A stretch of DNA of 38,242 nt from Spongiactinospora gelatinilytica (GCF_003236385.1 NZ_POUA01000025.1:1-38242), one strand, 5' to 3'; counted from the first letter of the stretch, positions 23,872 to 34,200 are shown. Notes: generated by a model from the sequence alone, not told the origin. Numbers and translations are program-made.

Positions 23872-25589
23872 CCATGACGAACTACCGCCATGACGTCGTG
23901 GTGGCCGGCGGCGGCCCCGTCGGGATGATGCTCGCCTGCGAGCTCCGCTCGGCGGGGGTGTCGGTACTGGTGCTCGAACGGCGGCCGGCCCCGGACCCGA
24001 TGCCCAAGGCGGGCATCATCGGCCCGCTGGCGGCCGAGGCGATCGCCAGGCTCGGCCTGCGCGACGAACTACTGGCCGCCGAGGCGGAGGCCACCCGCCG
24101 CGACGAGGAGATCATCGCCGCACTCATGTCCAAGGGCGGCCCCAGCGGACCTGCCGGTGCCACAGGACCCGGAGGCGGCCCTGGAGCACCCGGTCGCCCC
24201 GGAGGCCCCGGTGGACCGGGCGGCCCCGGAGGGCCATCGGCAGCCGGAAGAGGCCCTGGTGGGCCCGGTGGCTCTGGAGCATCCGGTCGCCCCGGAGGGC
24301 CGGGCGGGCCCGGTGGGCGGCCGGGCGGGATGACGCCGCCGGAGCATTTCGCCGGGCTGCCGCTGGACGCGGCGCGGTCCGCCGATCCCGCGCGCCGCCG
24401 GGTCCGGGTGGACCAGCTCACCCTGCACGGCATCCTGGCCCGCCACGCCGAACGCCTCGGCGTGGACGTCCGCCATCGGCACGAGGTCGTCGGCCTGAGC
24501 CAGGACGAGGACGGCGTGAGCGTCCACGTCTCCACCGCCGACGGGCCGATCGAGGTCCGCTGCGCCTACCTGGCCGGCTGCGACGGCGGCCGGAGTACCG
24601 TGCGCAAGCTGGCCGGATTCGACTTCGCGGGCACCGGCCCGACGCTCACCGGCCGCCAGGGCCTGGTGCGCATGGGCGACCCGGACGGCCTGCGGCCCGG
24701 CTTCAACCTGACGCCGGACGGCGGTTACCTGTTCGCCGTGTTCGGCGCGAACCGGGTGGCGACCATCGAGTTCGAGGGCCCGCCGGAGAACCGGGACGTG
24801 CCGCTGACGGCCGGGGAGCTGCAGGAGAGCGTCCGCCGGGTGAGCGGCACCGAGGCGACCATCAACGAGCTGCTGTCCGGGGTGCGCTTCACCGACCACA
24901 CCCGCCAGGCCACCACCTACCGGCTGGGCCGGGTGCTGCTGGCCGGCGACTCGGCCCACGTACACCCGCCGTTCGGCGGCCAGGGCCTCAACGTGGGCCT
25001 GGTGGACGCCGCGAACCTCGGCTGGAAGCTGGCCGCGCAGGTCCAGGGCCGGGCCCCCGAGGGCCTGCTGGACACCTACACCGCCGAGCGCCACCCCGAG
25101 GCCGCCCGGCTGCTGGACAACACGCGCGCCCAGACCGCGCTCATGCGGCCCGATGCGCAAAGCCGCGCGATGCGCGACCTGTTCGCCGGCACGCTCGGCC
25201 TCGACGCGGTCAACCGGCACCTGTACGACATGGTGACGGGCCTGTCCACCCGCTACGACGTGGGCGAGGAGGGCGAGCCCGCAGGGTCGCTGCTGGCCGA
25301 TCCGGAGCTGTCCACCGGCGGGCATCTCGCCGAGCACTTCGGCGGGGGCCGCGGGGTCCTGCTCGACCTGGCCGACCGGGCGGAGGTCCGGGCCACCGCC
25401 GCGGGCTGGTCCGGGCGCGTCACGGTCGTCACCGCCCAGGTCAAGGCCGATGCGATGGACGACCTGGACGCGCTGCTGGTCAGGCCGGACGGCTGCGTCG
25501 CGTGGGCGCTGCCCGCGGGCGCCGCGCACCGTGACCAGGCGCTGGCGGCGGCCCTGTCCAGGTGGTTCGGGCCGGGGCGCGATGGCTGA
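23868..25589 (+). CDS. FAD-dependent aromatic monooxygenase with collagen-like insert
   Basis: A 573-residue class A flavoprotein monooxygenase of the polyketide hydroxylase type. The dinucleotide fold GGGPVG is at 13-18, a CDGGRST motif lies mid-protein, and the FAD-ribose motif reads AGDSAHVHPPFGGQGLN. It would hydroxylate or rearrange an aromatic polyketide with NAD(P)H and O2. Between residues ~90 and 154 it carries a Gly-Pro-rich stretch of Gly-X-Y type that its paralogue at 26201 lacks. The rest aligns closely, so the stretch is an insert in the loop following the first FAD-domain helices. It overlaps neighbours by 4 and 8 nt. The frame is unbroken, so a functional protein is expected. 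Confidence 0.92.
   Translation: MTMTNYRHDVVVAGGGPVGMMLACELRSAGVSVLVLERRPAPDPMPKAGIIGPLAAEAIARLGLRDELLAAEAEATRRDEEIIAALMSKGGPSGPAGATGPGGGPGAPGRPGGPGGPGGPGGPSAAGRGPGGPGGSGASGRPGGPGGPGGRPGGMTPPEHFAGLPLDAARSADPARRRVRVDQLTLHGILARHAERLGVDVRHRHEVVGLSQDEDGVSVHVSTADGPIEVRCAYLAGCDGGRSTVRKLAGFDFAGTGPTLTGRQGLVRMGDPDGLRPGFNLTPDGGYLFAVFGANRVATIEFEGPPENRDVPLTAGELQESVRRVSGTEATINELLSGVRFTDHTRQATTYRLGRVLLAGDSAHVHPPFGGQGLNVGLVDAANLGWKLAAQVQGRAPEGLLDTYTAERHPEAARLLDNTRAQTALMRPDAQSRAMRDLFAGTLGLDAVNRHLYDMVTGLSTRYDVGEEGEPAGSLLADPELSTGGHLAEHFGGGRGVLLDLADRAEVRATAAGWSGRVTVVTAQVKADAMDDLDALLVRPDGCVAWALPAGAAHRDQALAAALSRWFGPGRDG
24135..24329 (+). repeat. Collagen-like Gly-X-Y coding insert
   Basis: 195 bp encode residues 90-154 of the monooxygenase, mostly Gly with Pro, Ser, Ala and Arg in triplet pattern. 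At DNA level it contains a 25-bp repeat (24181-24205 and 24274-24298, one mismatch, 93 bp apart, in frame), which suggests growth by internal duplication. Confidence 0.88.
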
Positions 25590-26187
25590 GGGCGCCCATG
25601 GGCTGCTCCTCGACGCCGCGGCGCAGGACCTGCTGTTCCGCGAGGCGCGCACGGTGGAGGCGTTCACCGGCGAGCCGGTGACCGAGGAGCACCTGCGGGC
25701 CGTCTACGACCTGGTCAAGTACGGCCCCACGTCGATGAACCAGCAGCCGCTGCGGATGGTGGTGCTGCGTTCGGCGCAGGCCAGGGCCGCGGTGGTCCGA
25801 TGGATGCTCGGCATCAACAAGACCCGTACCGCGGCGGCTCCGCTGACCGTGCTGCTCGCCGCCGACCTGCGCTTCCACGAGCGGCTGCCGGAGCTGTTCC
25901 CGGCGAAGCCGGACGCGGCGCGGCTGTTCGAGGACCCGTTCGTGCGCAAGGAGTCCGCCCGGTTCAACGCGGCCCTCCAGATCGCGTACCTCATCCTCGG
26001 CATCCGCGCGGCCGGCCTGGCCGCCGCCCCCACCCTCGGCTTCGACCCCGAGGGCATCGACAAGGAGTTCTTCGGCGACGGCGGGCACACCGTGCTGACC
26101 GTGCTCAACATCGGCAGGCCCGCCGCGACCGCCGTGCCGCCGCGGCTTCCGCGGCTGGCCTACGACGACGTCGTCACCGAGCTGTGA
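25582..26187 (+). CDS. Nitroreductase-family protein (RutE/malonic semialdehyde reductase-like)
   Basis: A 201-residue FMN-dependent nitroreductase-fold protein most like RutE-type enzymes. The segment YGPTSMNQQPLRMVVL near residues 51-66 and the late GIRAAGLAAAPTLGFD match that family. RutE reduces malonic semialdehyde, but in a polyketide operon such proteins may reduce quinones or enones. It sits between the two paralogous monooxygenases and overlaps the first by 8 nt. Its ATG at 25582 lies inside the upstream gene; the longer open frame is a shadow. Substrate not predictable. Confidence 0.82.
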   Translation: MAEGAHGLLLDAAAQDLLFREARTVEAFTGEPVTEEHLRAVYDLVKYGPTSMNQQPLRMVVLRSAQARAAVVRWMLGINKTRTAAAPLTVLLAADLRFHERLPELFPAKPDAARLFEDPFVRKESARFNAALQIAYLILGIRAAGLAAAPTLGFDPEGIDKEFFGDGGHTVLTVLNIGRPAATAVPPRLPRLAYDDVVTEL

Positions 26188-26200
26188 GGAGTGTGTCCCC

Positions 26201-27706
26201 GTGACCAACTACTTCGAGGTCGTCGTGGCGGGCGGCGGGCCCGTCGGGCTGATGCTCGCCTGCGAGCTGCGTTCGGCCGGGGTGTCGGTACTGGTCCTGG
26301 AACGGCGGGCCCGGCCGGACCAGGCGATCAAGGCGGGCTCGATGGGCCCGCTGGCCGCCGAGGCCATGTACGGCCTGGGCCTGGCCGCCGAGCTGGGCGC
26401 GGCCGAGGAGGCCGCGACGGCCCGCGACCTCGCCCTCACCGGCAAGGCCGGCGGCCCGCGCGAACACTTCGGCGGGATCTTCCTGGACCCGTCGCTGGCC
26501 TCCGACCCGGACCGCCGCCGCGTCCGCATCGACCAGCCGGAGCTGGAGGCACTGCTGGCCAGGCACGCCGACCGGCTGGGCGTGGAGGTGCGGCGCGAGC
26601 ACGAGGTGGTCGGCCTGAGCCAGGACGAGCAGGGGGTGAGCGTGCGGGTCGCCGCGCCCGGCGGCCCGCTCCAGGTCCGCTGCGCCTACCTGGCCGGCTG
26701 CGACGGTCACCGCAGCACCGTGCGTGAGTTGGCGGGTTTCGACTTCGTCGGCTCTCCGGCCGGCCTCACCGGCCGGGACGGCGTGGTACGGCTGGCCGAG
26801 TCCGAGCGGGCCAAGCTGACCCCCGGGTTCCACCACACCGAGCGCGGCGTCTTCGTGTTCGCCGGGTTCGGCGCGCAGCGGGTGGCCGCCGTGGAGTTCG
26901 ACAGCCCGCCGGACGACCCGTACGCGCCGCTCACCCTGCCGGACCTCCAGGCCGCCGTCCGCCGGGTCAGCGGCACCGACGTGGTCATCGACGAACTCGT
27001 CTCCGGCTTCGTCTACACCGACGAGGCCCGGCAGGTGACGTCGTACCGCGCCGGGCGGGTGCTGCTCGCCGGGGACGCGGCGCACATCTACGCCCCCTTC
27101 GGCGGCCAGGGCCTCAACGTCGGCCTGGTGGACGCGGCGAACCTGGGCTGGAAGCTGGCCGCGCAGGTCCAGGGATGGGCCCCCGAGGGCCTGCTGGACA
27201 CCTACACCGTCGAGCGCCACCCGGTGGGCGCGGTGCTGTTGCACAACACGCGCGCGCAGGCGGCGCTGATGCGGCCCGACCCGCAGAGCCGCGCGCTGCG
27301 CGAGTTGTTCGCCGGGCTGGTCGGCCTGGAGCCGGTCACCCGGCTCATCGTGGACATGAAGACCGGCCAGTCGGTCCGGTACGACCTGGGCGAGGCCCAT
27401 CCGCTGGTCGGCACGCTCTGCCCGGACCTGCCGCTGGGCGGCGCCGGCGGGCGGCTCCGCGAACGGCTGGGCGGCCAGGGGCTGCTGCTGGACCTGGCCG
27501 GCCGGGCCGAGGTCCACGCCGCGGCGGCGGGCTGGTCGGCCCGGGTCGGGACCGTCTCGGCGAAGGCCGGGATCGACGGCGTCGACGCGCTCCTGCTCAG
27601 GCCCGACGGCTGTGTGGCGTGGGTGCTGCCCGCGGGAGCCGTGTTCGGCGAGAAGGAACTGACCAGTGCCCTGGCGGCCTGGTTCGGGGAAGGGAGGACG
27701 GGATGA
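26201..27706 (+). CDS. FAD-dependent aromatic monooxygenase, second paralogue
   Basis: A 501-residue class A monooxygenase, usual length for the family. GGGPVG lies near the N-terminus, CDGHRST in the middle and AGDAAHIYAPFGGQGLN for FAD. It starts at GTG 26201 with GAGGAG upstream. It is a close paralogue of the enzyme at 23868, with near-identical DNA around the FGGQGLN...LLDTYT region, but has a short normal loop where the other carries the collagen-like insert. Two such enzymes suggest two hydroxylation steps, or one hydroxylation and one Baeyer-Villiger or ring-opening step. It overlaps the carboxylase gene by 4 nt. Confidence 0.93.
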   Translation: MTNYFEVVVAGGGPVGLMLACELRSAGVSVLVLERRARPDQAIKAGSMGPLAAEAMYGLGLAAELGAAEEAATARDLALTGKAGGPREHFGGIFLDPSLASDPDRRRVRIDQPELEALLARHADRLGVEVRREHEVVGLSQDEQGVSVRVAAPGGPLQVRCAYLAGCDGHRSTVRELAGFDFVGSPAGLTGRDGVVRLAESERAKLTPGFHHTERGVFVFAGFGAQRVAAVEFDSPPDDPYAPLTLPDLQAAVRRVSGTDVVIDELVSGFVYTDEARQVTSYRAGRVLLAGDAAHIYAPFGGQGLNVGLVDAANLGWKLAAQVQGWAPEGLLDTYTVERHPVGAVLLHNTRAQAALMRPDPQSRALRELFAGLVGLEPVTRLIVDMKTGQSVRYDLGEAHPLVGTLCPDLPLGGAGGRLRERLGGQGLLLDLAGRAEVHAAAAGWSARVGTVSAKAGIDGVDALLLRPDGCVAWVLPAGAVFGEKELTSALAAWFGEGRTG

Positions 27707-29307
27707 CCGCACTCGACGAACGCGCCCCCGCCCGGCTCGGCGAGCCCGATATGCGCGGGCGAGTGGAGGAGCTGGCCGGGCTCAGGGAGCGGGTCGTGGA
27801 AGGCCCCGGCGCGAAGAGCACGGCCGCGCAGCACGCCAAGGGCAAGCTCACCGCGCGCGAGCGCATCGATCTGCTCTTCGACAAGGACTCGTTCACCGAG
27901 ATCGAGCCGTTCCGGCTGCACCGGGCCCGCGGCTTCGGCCTGGAGGACAAGCGGCCCTATTCCGACGGGGTGGTGACCGGCTGGGGCGAGGTGAACCAGC
28001 GCAAGGTCTTCGTCTACGCCCACGACTTCCGGATGTTCGGCGGGGCGCTCGGCGAGGCGCACGCCGAGAAGATCCACAAGCTGCTGGACCTGGCCGAGGC
28101 GACCGGGGCGCCGGTGGTCGGCCTGTGCGACGGCGCCGGGGCGCGGATCCAGGAGGGCGTCACCGCCCTCGCCGGGTACGGCGGGATCTTCCAGCGCAAC
28201 GCCCGGATGTCCGGCGTGGTCCCGCAGATCAATGTGATCATGGGGCCGTGCGCGGGCGGCGCGGCCTACTCCCCCGCCCTGACCGACTTCGTGTTCATGG
28301 TGCGCGGCACGGCCCAGATGTTCATCACCGGTCCCGACGTGGTGCAGGCCGTGACCGGGGCCCAGGTGACGCACGCCGAACTGGGCGGGGCCGACGTCCA
28401 CGCGAGCGTGTCGGGGGTGGCGGCCTTCGCCTACGACGACGAGGAGGAGTGCCTGGCCGCGGTACGCGACCTGCTGGCCTACCTGCCCGCCAACAACCGG
28501 GAACTGCCGCCGGACGAGTCGCCCGGTGACTTCCTGAGCGACCCGGCGGGCCGGCGCAACGACAGGCTGCTGGACCTGGTGCCCGCCGACCCGAGCCGGG
28601 CCTACGACATGCGCGAGGTGATCGAGGAGATCGTCGATCACGGCGACTTCATGGAGGTCCACGCCGCCTGGGCCACGAACGTCATCTGCGCGTTCGCCCG
28701 GCTCGGCGGGCGGGTCGCGGGCATCGTGGCCAGCCAGCCGGCCTCGCTCGCGGGCGTGCTGGACATCGACGCCTCCACCAAGGCGGCCCGCTTCGTGCAG
28801 ACCTGTGACGCCTTCAACATCCCGCTGCTCACGCTGGTCGATGTGCCGGGCTTCCTGCCGGGGGTCGAGCAGGAGCACGGCGGGATCATCCGGCACGGTG
28901 CCAAGCTGCTGTACGCCTACTGCAACGCCACGGTGCCGCGGATCCAGATGATCCTGCGCAAGGCGTACGGCGGGGCGTACATCGTGATGGACTCGCGCTC
29001 GATCGGGGCGGACCTGTCGTACGCCTGGCCGACCAACGAGATCGCGGTGATGGGCGCGGAGGGCGCGGCCAACGTGATCTTCCGCAGGGAGATCGCCGCG
29101 GCGGCCGACCCGGAGGCGGTACGGGCCGAGCGGATCGCCCAGTACCGCAGGGAGCTGATGCACCCCTACCACGCCGCCGAACGCGGTCTCGTGGACGACG
29201 TGGTGGACCCGGCCGACACCCGGCGCACGCTCATCCGCGCGCTGGAGATGCTGGCCGCCAAGCATCAGCCGCTGCCCTCCCGCAAGCACGGCAACCCGCC
29301 GTTCTGA
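27703..29307 (+). CDS. Acyl-CoA carboxylase beta subunit (carboxyltransferase)
   Basis: A 534-residue carboxyltransferase of the AccB/PccB type. The acyl-CoA and biotin oxyanion-hole glycine pairs are recognisable (GPCAGGAAYSPAL near 181-193, and the RKAYGGAY block). The residue that sets substrate range in Streptomyces coelicolor (Asp422 in PccB, Ile in the acetyl-accepting AccB) is Ile427 in AYGGAYIVMD, so acetyl-CoA should be accepted and malonyl-CoA made. ATG 27703 overlaps the monooxygenase stop. With the epsilon and alpha subunits downstream it forms a complete enzyme placed to feed the PKS. Confidence 0.93.
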   Translation: MTALDERAPARLGEPDMRGRVEELAGLRERVVEGPGAKSTAAQHAKGKLTARERIDLLFDKDSFTEIEPFRLHRARGFGLEDKRPYSDGVVTGWGEVNQRKVFVYAHDFRMFGGALGEAHAEKIHKLLDLAEATGAPVVGLCDGAGARIQEGVTALAGYGGIFQRNARMSGVVPQINVIMGPCAGGAAYSPALTDFVFMVRGTAQMFITGPDVVQAVTGAQVTHAELGGADVHASVSGVAAFAYDDEEECLAAVRDLLAYLPANNRELPPDESPGDFLSDPAGRRNDRLLDLVPADPSRAYDMREVIEEIVDHGDFMEVHAAWATNVICAFARLGGRVAGIVASQPASLAGVLDIDASTKAARFVQTCDAFNIPLLTLVDVPGFLPGVEQEHGGIIRHGAKLLYAYCNATVPRIQMILRKAYGGAYIVMDSRSIGADLSYAWPTNEIAVMGAEGAANVIFRREIAAAADPEAVRAERIAQYRRELMHPYHAAERGLVDDVVDPADTRRTLIRALEMLAAKHQPLPSRKHGNPPF

Positions 29308-29486
29308 TGGACATCCGCCTCTCCGGCGCCGAGCTGACCGAAGAAGAGCTCGCCGCCGTGGTCATCGCGCTGCTCGCGGGGTCGCGGGCGCGGCCCGCGG
29401 CCCACCGGGTCCCGCTGCGCCGGCGGCCCACGCGCCTCCCCGTACCGGGCTACCACTCCCCCAGATCATGGAGAACACGTGCATAA
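29307..29486 (+). CDS. accE: Acyl-CoA carboxylase epsilon subunit (small)
   Basis: A 59-residue frame. It opens [22 protein letters not shown] and ends with [11 protein letters not shown], the pattern of actinobacterial AccE/PccE: a short N-terminal strand and helix, a Pro/Arg-rich linker and a terminal SPRSWR-type tail. Epsilon subunits stabilise and stimulate the alpha-beta carboxylase complex. Its ATG overlaps the beta-subunit stop by one base and its end overlaps the biotin carboxylase GTG by 8 nt, so all three are translationally coupled. It is easily missed in annotation because of its size. Confidence 0.85.
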   Translation: MDIRLSGAELTEEELAAVVIALLAGSRARPAAHRVPLRRRPTRLPVPGYHSPRSWRTRA

Positions 29487-31233
29487 GGTGCTTATCGCCA
29501 ATCGTGGTGAGATCGCCGTACGCGTCGCTCACGCCTGCCGCGACGCCGGGATCGCCGGAGTCGCCGTCTACGCGGAACAGGATCTGGACGCCCTGCACGT
29601 CCGGGTGGCCGACGAGGCGTACGCGCTGGGCGGGCGTTCGGCGGCGGAGACGTACCTCAACGTGGAGCGGCTGCTCGACGTGGCCGTGCGCGCGGGGGCC
29701 GACGCGGTGCATCCCGGCTACGGATTCCTGGCCGAGAACGCCGACTTCGCGCAGGCCGTCATCGACGCCGGACTCACCTGGATCGGCCCGCCCCCGCGGG
29801 CCATCCGGCTGCTCGGCGACAAGGTGCGCGCCAGGGAGATCGCGCGGACCGTCGGCGCGCCGCTCGCGCCCGGCACGTCCGGCCCGGTGTCCGGCGCGGA
29901 GGAGGTCGTGGCCTTCGCCCGCGAGCACGGCCTGCCGGTGGCGATCAAGGCGGCGCACGGCGGCGGCGGTCGCGGCATGAAGGTGGCCAGGACCATCGAG
30001 GAGATCCCGGAGTTGTACGAGTCCGCGGTGCGCGAAGCCGAGGCGGCCTTCGGGTCCGGCGTGTGCTTCGCCGAGCGGTACCTGGACCGCCCCCGCCACC
30101 TGGAGACCCAGTGCCTGGCCGACACGCACGGCATCGTCGTGGTGGTCTCCACCCGCGACTGCACCCTGCAACGGCGGCACCAGAAGCTGGTCGAGGAGGC
30201 TCCCGCGCCGTTCCTGCCGGCCGGGGAGACCCGGCGGCTCATCGACGCCTCCAAGGCGATCCTGCGGGCGGGCGGCTACGTCGGCGCGGGCACCTGCGAG
30301 TTCCTGATGGGGGCCGACGGGACGATCACCTTCCTGGAGGTGAACACCCGCCTCCAGGTCGAGCACCCGGTGAGCGAGGAGGTCTCCGGCATCGACCTGG
30401 TGCGCGAACAGCTCAGGATCGCCGCGGGCGACCGGCTCGACCAGGGCGACCCGCCCGTGCGCGGGCACTCCATCGAGTTCCGGATCAACGCCGAGGACCC
30501 GGGGCGCGGCTTCCTGCCCGCGCCGGGCACCCTCACCCGGCTGCGGCTGCCCACCGGGCCCGGCGTGCGCGTCGATCTCGGCTACGCCGAGGGGATGACC
30601 GTCCCCCAGACGTTCGACTCGCTGATCGCCAAGGTGATCGTCACCGGCCGGGACCGGGCCGAGGCCCTGGCCCGCGCCCGGCGGGCGCTCGGCCACTGCG
30701 AGTTCGCCGGGATGCCCACCGTGCTGCCCTTCCACCAGGCCGTCGTGAACGACCCGGCGTTCGCGCCCGCCGGCCCGGCCGAGCCGTTCACCGTCCACAC
30801 CCGGTGGATCGAGACCGAGTTCGCCGGGCTGATCCCCCCGTACGACGCCGAGCCCGAGCAGGAGACCCCGGCCGGGCGCGAACTGCTCACCGTCGAGGTG
30901 GGCGGGCGGCGGGTCGCCGTCTCACTGCCCGCCGGATTCGCGGCGCCGGCCGCCACCGCCGCCCGCCCGGCCGAGGCCCGGCGGCGCAAGGCCGGACGCA
31001 AGCCGGTGGCCGGGGGCGACACGCTGGTGAGCCCCATGCAGGGCACGATCGTGCGGGTGTTCGTCGCCGACGGGGACGCCGTCCAGGAAGGGGACAGCCT
31101 GCTGATCCTGGAGGCCATGAAGATGGAACAACCGCTCGCCGCGCACAAGGCCGGCGTGGTCAGGGGGCTGGCGGCCGAGGTGGGGCAGACGGTCGCGGGG
31201 GGCGCGGTGCTGTGCGAGATCGTGGCCGCCTGA
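29479..31233 (+). CDS. Acyl-CoA carboxylase alpha subunit (biotin carboxylase with BCCP)
   Basis: A 584-residue fusion. The biotin carboxylase domain (about 1-450) has the ATP-grasp glycine loop HGGGGRGMK and the [14 protein letters not shown] catalytic segment. A Pro/Ala/Arg linker follows, then a biotin carboxyl carrier domain with Lys548 in EAMKMEQP. It carboxylates its own biotin using ATP and bicarbonate for transfer by the beta subunit. It starts at GTG 29479 ([12 protein letters not shown]). It is the last gene of the core operon, ending 2 nt before the convergent large SARP gene, with no clear terminator between. Confidence 0.95.
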   Translation: MHKVLIANRGEIAVRVAHACRDAGIAGVAVYAEQDLDALHVRVADEAYALGGRSAAETYLNVERLLDVAVRAGADAVHPGYGFLAENADFAQAVIDAGLTWIGPPPRAIRLLGDKVRAREIARTVGAPLAPGTSGPVSGAEEVVAFAREHGLPVAIKAAHGGGGRGMKVARTIEEIPELYESAVREAEAAFGSGVCFAERYLDRPRHLETQCLADTHGIVVVVSTRDCTLQRRHQKLVEEAPAPFLPAGETRRLIDASKAILRAGGYVGAGTCEFLMGADGTITFLEVNTRLQVEHPVSEEVSGIDLVREQLRIAAGDRLDQGDPPVRGHSIEFRINAEDPGRGFLPAPGTLTRLRLPTGPGVRVDLGYAEGMTVPQTFDSLIAKVIVTGRDRAEALARARRALGHCEFAGMPTVLPFHQAVVNDPAFAPAGPAEPFTVHTRWIETEFAGLIPPYDAEPEQETPAGRELLTVEVGGRRVAVSLPAGFAAPAATAARPAEARRRKAGRKPVAGGDTLVSPMQGTIVRVFVADGDAVQEGDSLLILEAMKMEQPLAAHKAGVVRGLAAEVGQTVAGGAVLCEIVAA

Positions 31234-31235
31234 GG

Positions 31236-34200
31236 TCAGGACGCCGCCCCGCCGTATGCGATCAGCTCCTGGCGGCCCATGGTGCGCCCGCGGGCGGACA
31301 GCCGGTCGAAGGCGGCCCGCCCCAGCCCGTCGACCGCGGCCCGCGTGATGGCGGACAGGTCTTCCGGCGACAGCCCCGGCCCCGGCGCCATGGCCGCCGC
31401 CCCGCCGAGCAGCACCGCGGCGCGCTCGTGGGCCCCGCGCCGGGCCGCGAGGTCGGCGAGGCCGATCAGGACGGCCCCGATCACCGGCACGTCGGCGCTG
31501 CGCACGGCCGCGCCGAGCGCCCTGCCGTGCGCCTCCTCCGCCTGCTCCAGCCGGCCCTGCCCGGCGTGCAGCAGGCCCAGCGAGGTCAGCACCATCGAAC
31601 GAAGTTCCATGAGGTCCGCGTCGGCGTCCTCGACGATGGCGGCGGCGGCCGTCAGGTGCTCGTGCGCCCGGTCGGCGTCGCCCTCGCGCCGGGCCAGGTT
31701 GCCCAGCAGCAGGTGCACACCAGCGACAGTGGACGCCTGGCCCATGTCCTCGGCGAGCGCCCTGGCCTCGTGCAGGCTGGCCAGCCCGGCCTCCCGCTCG
31801 CCGTGCTCGATCTGGATCGTGGCCAGGTAGAACAGCAGGCCGGGACGCTCGTGGCGGGCGCCCAGCTCGTCGGACAGCCGCAGCGCCTCGGCGTACGCGG
31901 TGCGGGCGCGGTCGTACTCGCGCCGGACGAAGGCGATCTCGGCCGACGCCCGCAGCGCCGAGGCCATGCCCCACCGGTCGCCCGCCGAGCGGAACGCCGC
32001 GAGGGCGGCGTCGAAGTCGGCGGCGGCCTGCCGGTCGGCGTCGTCCAGCCGGCGCATGCCCCGCCACAGCAGCGCGGTCGCCCTGGTCCACGGGTCGGGG
32101 TCGGCGACGTGCCGGGAGGCCAGCTCGGCGATGTGCCCGGGCGGCTCCTTGAGCGCGATGGCCAGCGCGGGATCGGCCAGGATGAGGTAGGGGTGGCGGC
32201 CCGGTTCGCCGGCGGCCCGCCACGCCGCCACCGCCGCCCGCGCCCGGCCGGCCGGTTCCCGGCCGAGGTCGAGCCCGCCGAGCAGCAGGGCCAGCACGGT
32301 GGCGTCCGGGGGAGCGCCCTCCGCCACGGCCAGCGCCTGCCTGGCCCACTCCGCGCCCTCGCCGCGCGCTCCGGTCAGCCGCCAGTACCAGCCGAGCGCG
32401 GCCACCAGCCGGACGGCGCTCCCGGCGTCGTGGTCGTCGATCGCCTGGCGCAGCGCGGCGCGCAGGTTGTCGTGTTCGGCCGTGAGCCGGTCCAGCCAGG
32501 TGACCTGGTCCGGGCCGCGCAGGCAGGGTTCGGCGCGCTCGGCCAGCGCCAGGAACGTGGCGGCGTGCGCCCGTCGCAGCCGTTCCCGCTCCCCCGACTC
32601 GGCGAGCCGTTCCAGGGCGTACAGGCGCACGGTCTCCAGCATGCGGTAGCGGATGCCGGCGGGCTCGCGGGACACCTGTAACAGCGACTTGTCGGCCAGC
32701 GCGCCGAGCAGCGGCAGCACGTCCGCGCCCGCCACCTGTTCGGCCGACTGCAGCGTGGCCCCGCCCGCGAACACCGAAAGACGCCGCAGCAGCACCTGCT
32801 CGGCCGGCTCCAGCAGCTCCCAGCTCCAGTCCACGACCGCGCGCAGCGTCTGGTGGCGGGCGAAGGCCGTACGGCTGCCGCCGACCAGCAGCCGGAACCT
32901 GTCGTCGAGCCGTTCGGCGAGCTGTTCGACCGACAGCACGCGCAACTGGGCCGCGGCCAGCTCGATGGCCAGCGGCATCCCGTCCAGCCTGCGGCAGATC
33001 CGGGCCACGCCCGCGACGTTGCGTTCGGAGACGGTGAAACCCGGCACGATCGCCGCGGCCCGGTCGGCGAACAGCCGCACGGCGGGGGCCTCCAGCGCCT
33101 CGGCGGGCCGGGTCGCGTCCGCGGGCACCATGAGCGGCGGCACCCAGGCGAGCCGTTCCCCGGCGATGTTCAGTGACTCCCTGCTGGTGGCCAGCACCCG
33201 CAGGCCCGCGCAGGAACCGAGCAGCACCTCGGCCAGCCGGGCGACCTCCTCGATCACGTGCTCGCAGTTGTCGAGGATGAGCAGTGAGCGGCGGGTGGCC
33301 AGCATGGTCACCAGGCGGTCCAGGTCGAAGGCGGGCGGCACGCCGTCCCGCGCGCCGGTCAGCAGAATGCCCTCCGGCGGGTGCAGTACCGCGGCCATGG
33401 CCCCCAGCACGTCGGCCGGTTCGGTGACCGCGGCCAGCTCCACCAGCCAGACCTCATCGCGCGAGTGCTCGATGGCCCGCGCGCCGACCTCCCTGGCCAG
33501 CCGGGTCTTGCCCGCCCCGCCGGGGCCCATCAGGGTGACCAGGCGGTGTTCGGCCAGGTGGCGTTCGACCATCTCCATCTCGGCGTCGCGGCCCACGAAC
33601 GACGTCAGCGACGCCCGCAGGTTGGTACGCCGGCCCCCGTGCCCGCCGTCGCGGACCAGCGGATCGCGGCGGAGCACGGCCAGATAGGTCGTCTCCAGCT
33701 CGGCCGAGGGGTCCACGCCCAGCTCGTCGGCCAGGGCCTGCTTGGTCTGCCGGTAGACCTCCAAGGCCGCCGCCTGCCGGTCCGACGCGTACAGCACGCG
33801 CATCTGGAAGGCGCGCAGCCGCTCGTCCAGCGGGCGGGCGGCGAGCAGGGTCTCCAGTTCGGGCAGCAGCGCCGCGTGCCTGCCGAGGGCGAGGTCGGCC
33901 TCGATGCGGTCCTTGGTCGCCGACAGCCGGAGTTCTTCCAGCCGGGCGATGGGTCCTTGGGCGAAAAGGGCTTCGGCCACGTCGAGCAGCGCGGGGCCGC
34001 GCCACAGTTCCAGCGCCGCGCCGAGGAGTTCGGCCGCGCGGGCGTGGTCGCGCCCGGCGAGGGCGGCCTGGCCCGCGGCGGCCAGCCGCTCGAACCGGTT
34101 GGCGTCGAGGTCGTCCGGCTCGGCCGCCAGCAGATAGCCGCCGAGCCGGGAATCGATCACGTCCCGGCCGATCACCGCCCGCAGCCGCGACACCAGGGAG

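Noticed and set aside
24135-24329. Collagen-like tract as a frameshift artefact
   Set aside because: The tract is a multiple of three, the frame resumes in the correct family alignment after it, and an internal in-frame repeat explains its growth. Assembly error remains worth excluding.
27202-29289. 695-codon minus-strand frame opposite the carboxylase beta subunit
   Set aside because: It is a shadow of a highly conserved gene on the plus strand; its translation has no domain features.
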